A DNA stretch of 64,000 bases from Citrobacter rodentium NBRC 105723 = DSM 16636 (GTDB lineage Bacteria > Pseudomonadota > Gammaproteobacteria > Enterobacterales > Enterobacteriaceae), in contig NZ_CP082833.1 of NCBI RefSeq assembly GCF_021278985.1, forward strand, positions 4,898,001-4,962,000, read 5' to 3'. The translations under genes and the position numbers were made by a program. Positions 59,955 to 64,000 of the stretch are shown piece after piece. Below the pieces are notes generated by a model, which saw only the letters and a list, made by a program, of their open reading frames with translations, was not told where the DNA came from and ran no database searches. The number at the start of each line of letters is the position of its first letter. Positions within the stretch are counted from its first letter, which is position 1.

Positions 59955-60928
59955 CTACGTTGCTTATATGAGGACTCATCTGCATATATGGATGAAAAAT
60001 CGCTATACGCCCACATTCTCAACCTGTCCGCCCCGTGGCAGGTTGAATCACTTTCCCTTGATGAAAATGCTGGCTCTGTCACCGTTGTTGTCGGGATCGC
60101 CAAAAATTCACTGCTAATCTGCCCGACATGCGGGCAGCAATGCCATGTTCACGATCACCGCCATCGCAAATGGCGTCATCTTGATACCTGCCAGTTCATG
60201 ACTGTCGTTGAGGCGAATGTCCCCCGGGTCATGTGTCCAGACCATGGTTGCCAGACGTTACCTGTTCCGTGGGCCGGAGCTGGTAGCCGATATACGTTAT
60301 TGTTCGAATCATTCGTCCTTTCCTGGCTGAAAATTAGCACGGTTGATGCGGTAAGAAAGCAACTTAAGCTTAGCTGGAATGCCGTTGACGGCATTATGAC
60401 CCGGGCAGTTAAACGTGGTCTTGCGCGAATAAAAAAGCCGCTATCAGCCCGGCATATGAATGTGGACGAAGTTGCGTTCAAAAAAGGGCACCGGTACATC
60501 ACAGTGATATCAGATCGTAAGGGACGAGCGCTGGCATTAACGGATGATCGGGGTACGGAAAGTCTTGCCAGCTATCTTCGCACCCTCACCGACAGCCAGC
60601 TGCAGGCAGTCAAAACGTTCTCAATGGATATGAATGCCGGATATATCAGAGCGGCACGCATCCATCTTCCGGGCGCCGTAGAGAAAATAGCCTTTGACCG
60701 CTTCCATGTGGCAAAACAGCTGGGGGAAATCGTTGATAAGACACGGCAGGAAAAACTGGCATGGCTGAGAGAACAAATGCAACTGACCAGCCAGTGCTGG
60801 ACACTGAAAGAGCTGGCGAAAGATATCTGGAACCGCCCCTGGAGTGACAAACGACGTGCAGACTGGTTGTGGACTGACCCCGCCCCGGTAGACGATCCTG
60901 CCCTATAGTTTGAGCATAGGAGGAGCGT

Positions 60929-61213
60929 ATGGGCACACCACGATTTACACCTGAATTTAAGGAAGAAGCCGTCCGTCAGATAACGGAACGCGGTTATTCC
61001 GTCGCCGAAGTATCTGACCGTCTGGGCGTCTCTGCACACAGCCTCTACAAGTGGCTACGGGCTATCAAACCTGATAACAGCGAGCAGCATGCCCGGGATT
61101 TACTGGAAGCGAAAAGCGAGATCCTGAAACTCCGGGCGCAGCTAAAACGCACCGAAGAAGAACGGGATATCCTGAAAAAGGCCGCGCGGTACTTTGCAAG
61201 GGAGCCCGACTGA
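60929..61213 (+). CDS. IS3-family transposase OrfA
   Basis: 94 residues: an HTH (FTPEFKEEAVRQI, YSVAEVSDRLGVSAHSLYKWL) and a leucine-zipper-like coiled coil (LLEAKSEILKLRAQLKRTEEERDILKKA). An A-rich stretch near 61175-61180 and the overlap with orfB in the -1 frame fit programmed frameshifting to OrfAB. Confidence 0.9.
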   Translation: MGTPRFTPEFKEEAVRQITERGYSVAEVSDRLGVSAHSLYKWLRAIKPDNSEQHARDLLEAKSEILKLRAQLKRTEEERDILKKAARYFAREPD

Positions 61214-62064
61214 AGTACCGCTTTATCAATGAGCACCGCACTGTATGGGGTGTGATGACGATGTGTCGGGTACTGAATGTCGCCCGGGCCGGGTTCTATG
61301 CGTGGCTGCATAACCCTGTCTCGGCGCGTGATAAAGATAACCAGCGCCTGCTGATACTTATCCGCGACTCATATTCCCTGAGCGGAGGCGTATACGGTTA
61401 CCGGCGGGTTCATGGCGATCTGAACGAAATCGGGGAAACCTGCGGTAAAAACCGGGTGGGTCGGATCATGCAACTGAACCGGATTAAAGCCGTGCGCGGC
61501 TATAAAGCGCCACGTCGTATCGCTGGCAGGCCTTCAATCGTTGCTCCTAATCGCGTGCAGCGGCAGTTCACCGTTGTCCGGGCCAACCAGGTCTGGGTCA
61601 CCGATATTACTTATATCCGCACCTGGCAGGGCTGGCTGTATCTGGCGGTGGTTATCGATCTCTTTGCCCGTAATGTGGTCGGCTGGTCGATGAAACCCAC
61701 TCTCTCGCGCGAACTGGCGCTCGACGCGCTGATGATGGCGGTCTGGCGCCGAAAACCGGACGGCGAGGTCATCGTACATAGCGATCAAGGTAGTCAGTAC
61801 GGCAGTGACGACTGGCAGCGCTTCTGCCGGGCCAATCACCTGGCACCGAGCATGAGCCGGCGTGGCAACTGCTGGGATAATGCGGTGGCCGAATCGTTCT
61901 TCAGTTCACTGAAAAAAGAACGCATCAGGAAGAGAATATACAAAACCCGGGCTCTGGCCCGGGCGGATATCTTCGATTACATTGAAGTGTTCTACAACCG
62001 GGCCCGGCGCCACAGCCACCTCGGCGGCGTCAGTCCGGAGGCCTTTGAACAGGCCTCGTCGTGA
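61210..62064 (+). CDS. IS3-family transposase OrfB (integrase domain)
   Basis: About 284 codons in the -1 frame of orfA. The DDE triad is present: WVTDITYIRTW (Asp), VIHSDQGSQYGS pattern (Asp) and NCWDNAVAESFFSSLK (Glu). It is probably made only as the OrfAB fusion; the first ATG in frame is 61252, but conserved residues (LKYRFINEHRTVWGV) precede it, so I start at 61210. Confidence 0.88.
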   Translation: MKYRFINEHRTVWGVMTMCRVLNVARAGFYAWLHNPVSARDKDNQRLLILIRDSYSLSGGVYGYRRVHGDLNEIGETCGKNRVGRIMQLNRIKAVRGYKAPRRIAGRPSIVAPNRVQRQFTVVRANQVWVTDITYIRTWQGWLYLAVVIDLFARNVVGWSMKPTLSRELALDALMMAVWRRKPDGEVIVHSDQGSQYGSDDWQRFCRANHLAPSMSRRGNCWDNAVAESFFSSLKKERIRKRIYKTRALARADIFDYIEVFYNRARRHSHLGGVSPEAFEQASS

Positions 62065-62369
62065 GGACAGAATTTGTCTACAGGCGTGGGGTCAGTCCAT
62101 TGCAGTGGATAGCATTGGCGAGAAGTTGCGATGTGCCGGTAATGAGAAATATGGCAGGAGCCATCACGAAAAGGCTATATGGAATACTTAACGCCATGCG
62201 GTACAGCGTCTCAAATGGTAATGCCGAAGCGCTGAACAGCAAAATAAGGCTGCTGAGGATAAAGGCCAGAGGCTATCGAAACCGGGAGCGATTTAAACTG
62301 GGGGTGATGTTCCATTACGGGAAGCTGGATATGACGTTCTGATCCTCCCACCATGATCGGGGAAGACCC

Positions 62370-62377
62370 ATATTTAA
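62370..62377. repeat. Right copy of the 8-bp target duplication of the ISL3-type element
   Basis: ATATTTAA, the exact match of 59159-59166. Confidence 0.9.
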
Positions 62378-62452
62378 ACAGCTGAATTTTACTTTCAGAA
62401 AACATTTAGATCGGTCTGCATCCCCGGAAGCAGCAAGCCGTATCAGGCCCGT

Positions 62453-63154
62453 TTATTCCCGACACTGAGCCAGCGTCAGTTTCTGCCGCCCCTGCTCATC
62501 AAAATTATCCGCCGCCAGCCAGCGCTGGAGCGCGCGATCGCACTGCGGCCATTCGCTATCAATCATCGACAGCCAGTCGCTGTCGCGATTACGCCCTTTA
62601 CGCACGATTTTTTGGCGGAAGCGGCCTTCAAACACAAATCCGGTCCGTTCCGCCGCCCGACGTGAGGCTTCATTCAGGGAATCGCATTTCCATTCCACAC
62701 GGCGATACCCCTGAGCAAAGGCATACTGCAACAGCAGCCAGACGGCTTCGGTGCCGAGGACGCTCTTTTTCATACGCGGCGACCAGGTGACGTGGCCGAT
62801 CTCAACGGAGCCGTGCTCTCGTTCGATAGCCATAAAACAGACCAACCCCACCGAGCGTTCCGAACGGGCATCCACCACCGCAAAAGGCACCAGCGCGTCG
62901 TCATTTGTTTTACCGCTAAGCCAGTGAAACGTCGCCGCAACGCTGTCGGGTCGGTTGCTTGCCAGCCAGGTCCAGTCCCGCTCATCGCTCGCCTGCGCGT
63001 AGGCTTCAAACAGATCTTCCGCATGCCGCGCAGGATCCAGCGGCTCAAGGCGACACCAGCGCCCCTGTAGCACAATACGCTCAAGAACTGACGCGCCACG
63101 CCAGTCCGGCAGAGCATCGCCGACCATCTGACCATATTCATTCATTTCCGGCAT
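62453..63154 (-). CDS. GNAT family N-acetyltransferase
   Basis: A 233-residue RimJ/RimL-type acetyltransferase (RWCRLEPLDPARHAEDLFEAY, GSVEIGHVTWSPRMKKSVLGTEA, VEWKCDSLNEASRRAAERTGF). ATG at 63152-63154 was chosen because AGGAG precedes it; the longer frame adds 16 residues with no support. The substrate is unknown. E. coli K-12 has no gene of this kind at this place. Confidence 0.82.
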   Translation of the reverse strand: MPEMNEYGQMVGDALPDWRGASVLERIVLQGRWCRLEPLDPARHAEDLFEAYAQASDERDWTWLASNRPDSVAATFHWLSGKTNDDALVPFAVVDARSERSVGLVCFMAIEREHGSVEIGHVTWSPRMKKSVLGTEAVWLLLQYAFAQGYRRVEWKCDSLNEASRRAAERTGFVFEGRFRQKIVRKGRNRDSDWLSMIDSEWPQCDRALQRWLAADNFDEQGRQKLTLAQCRE

Positions 63155-63294
63155 AACTCTCTCCTCTGGCAACGATAAAAGCTGGTTATAACAGTTCCGC
63201 AATCGCCGTCAAAGTACCGGATTCAGATTTCTTTCCCCACGTCAGACGCGCCGCGCTTCTATACTGATTACAAATAAAAGGAGAAGGGAATACT

Positions 63295-64000
63295 ATGTCG
63301 CTACCCGATTTTCACGTCTCAGAACCGTACACCCTCGGCATTGAACTGGAAACCCAGGTGATTAATCCGCCGGGATATGACCTGAGCCAGGACTCCTCGC
63401 GGCTGATTGCCGCCGTGAAAGATCAGGTAACCGCAGGAGAGGTGAAACACGATATCACCGAAAGTATGCTGGAGCTGGCGACCGACGTCTGTCACAGCAT
63501 CGACCAGGCCGCAGCCCAGTTTGCCGCGATGCAGCAGGTAATTATGAAAGCCGCCGCGGAGCATCATCTTGAGATCTGCGGCGGCGGCACCCATCCGTTT
63601 CAGAAATGGCAGCGTCAGGAGGTGTGCGACAACGAGCGCTATCAGCGCACGCTGGAAAACTTCGGCTATCTGATTCAGCAGGCGACCGTGTTTGGTCAGC
63701 ATGTGCACGTCGGCTGCGCCAGCGGGGATGACGCTATCTATCTGCTGCACGGGCTGTCGCGCTTTGTTCCGCACTTTATTGCCCTTTCGGCCACCTCGCC
63801 GTATATGCAGGGAGCCGACACCCGCTTCGCCTCGTCCCGCCTGAACATCTTCTCTGGCTTCCCCGATAACGGTCCGATGCCGTGGGTCAGCAACTGGCAG
63901 GAGTTTGAGGGATTATTCCGCCGCCTCAGCTACACCAGCATGATTGAAAGCATTAAAGATTTACACTGGGACATCCGCCCGAGTCCGCATTTCGGCACCG
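63295..64000 (+). CDS. ybdK: YbdK carboxylate-amine ligase (weak glutamate-cysteine ligase), 3' end cut by window edge
   Basis: The first 235 residues of the GCS2-family protein YbdK ([62 protein letters not shown]). E. coli YbdK has weak glutamate-cysteine ligase activity. About 137 C-terminal residues lie outside the window. AGGAG-type site before ATG 63295. Confidence 0.93.
   Translation, partial: MSLPDFHVSEPYTLGIELETQVINPPGYDLSQDSSRLIAAVKDQVTAGEVKHDITESMLELATDVCHSIDQAAAQFAAMQQVIMKAAAEHHLEICGGGTHPFQKWQRQEVCDNERYQRTLENFGYLIQQATVFGQHVHVGCASGDDAIYLLHGLSRFVPHFIALSATSPYMQGADTRFASSRLNIFSGFPDNGPMPWVSNWQEFEGLFRRLSYTSMIESIKDLHWDIRPSPHFGT

Larger units (their letters stand above)
60870..62099 (+). 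mobile_element. Nested IS3-family insertion sequence
   Basis: 1230 bp with terminal inverted repeats beginning TGGACTGACCCC at both ends, and a 3-bp TTG target duplication (60867-60869, 62100-62102). Contains overlapping orfA and orfB. It looks complete and may be active. Insertion is after the ADWL codons of the ISL3 transposase. Confidence 0.92.
59988..62342 (+). pseudogene. ISL3-family transposase, split by an IS3-family insertion
   Basis: The N-terminal part runs 59988-60869: a zinc-finger-like CPTCGQQCHVHDHRHRKW segment, catalytic Asp in MNVDEVAFKKG, and SMDMNAGYI. The C-terminal part (62103-62342) resumes in exactly the same frame (WIALARSCDVPVMRN) and has the last catalytic Glu region NAEALNSKIRLLRIKARGYRNRERF. 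Joined, it would give about 373 residues. The insertion separates the catalytic residues, so it is inactive. Confidence 0.88.
59167..62369. mobile_element. ISL3-type insertion sequence carrying nleD, interrupted by an IS3-family element
   Basis: The ends are imperfect inverted repeats: the first 22 bases at the left (GGGTC-N-TCCCC-N5-TGGTGG pattern) match 17 of 22 of the reverse complement of the right end. An 8-bp ATATTTAA duplication flanks the element. Inside are nleD (59247-59954) and an ISL3-type transposase (59988-62342), both on the + strand. Without the nested 1230-bp IS3-family element and its duplication, the element would be 1970 bp. The right end lies 27 bases after the transposase stop. 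Confidence 0.88.

Noticed and set aside
58900..62400. nleD as part of a prophage
   Set aside because: No phage structural, lysis or integrase genes and no tRNA attachment site are near; the flanking repeats and duplication fit an insertion sequence instead.

Overview
This window is chromosomal DNA of an enterobacterium close to Escherichia and Citrobacter. Most genes match E. coli K-12 orthologues that I know from memory, in nearly the same order: dpiA/dpiB, citCDEFXGT, rna, rnk, ybdR, uspG, ahpF, ahpC, dsbG, ybdO, ybdN, ybdM, ybdD, cstA, the ent/fep enterobactin cluster, hokE and ybdK. Three things point to an attaching/effacing pathogen, most likely Citrobacter rodentium: an nleD type III effector gene, nested insertion sequences, and fresh null mutations. 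The species call is inference; no database was searched.

Layout. 1-9480: citrate fermentation, with the DpiAB two-component system divergent from citCDEFXGT. 9528-13393: RNase I, an extra alpha/beta hydrolase, rnk and ybdR. 13612-17240: uspG followed by an AT-rich accessory block (a second universal stress protein, a release-factor-like protein, an IS remnant and a toxin-antitoxin pair). 17262-20755: ahpF, ahpC and dsbG (oxidative stress), with an ERIC element between ahpC and ahpF. 20960-26280: ybdO, ybdN, ybdM, ybdD and cstA; ybdL and ybdH of E. coli are absent. 26582-28892: an inserted yjiH/yjiG-like pair with an M20 peptidase. 28930-47731: enterobactin synthesis, export, uptake and hydrolysis, with three Fur-controlled divergent promoter regions; fes and ybdZ are fused in frame here and fepE is absent.

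47728-58722 is an 11-kb carbohydrate cluster that E. coli K-12 lacks at this site. It holds a split transketolase, a SorC-type regulator, an FGGY kinase, a ribose-type ABC transporter with a DUF2291 lipoprotein, and two short-chain dehydrogenases. A 33-bp element occurs before both arms, in the same orientation relative to each. The kinase carries a nonsense codon and the binding protein a frameshift, so the pathway looks newly dead.

58827-64000 holds an intact hokE toxin gene and then the most striking structure in the window. An ISL3-type element with imperfect terminal inverted repeats and a perfect 8-bp target duplication carries nleD as an internal passenger gene. An IS3-family element with its own 3-bp duplication has inserted into the ISL3 transposase. 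A GNAT acetyltransferase gene and the start of ybdK close the window.
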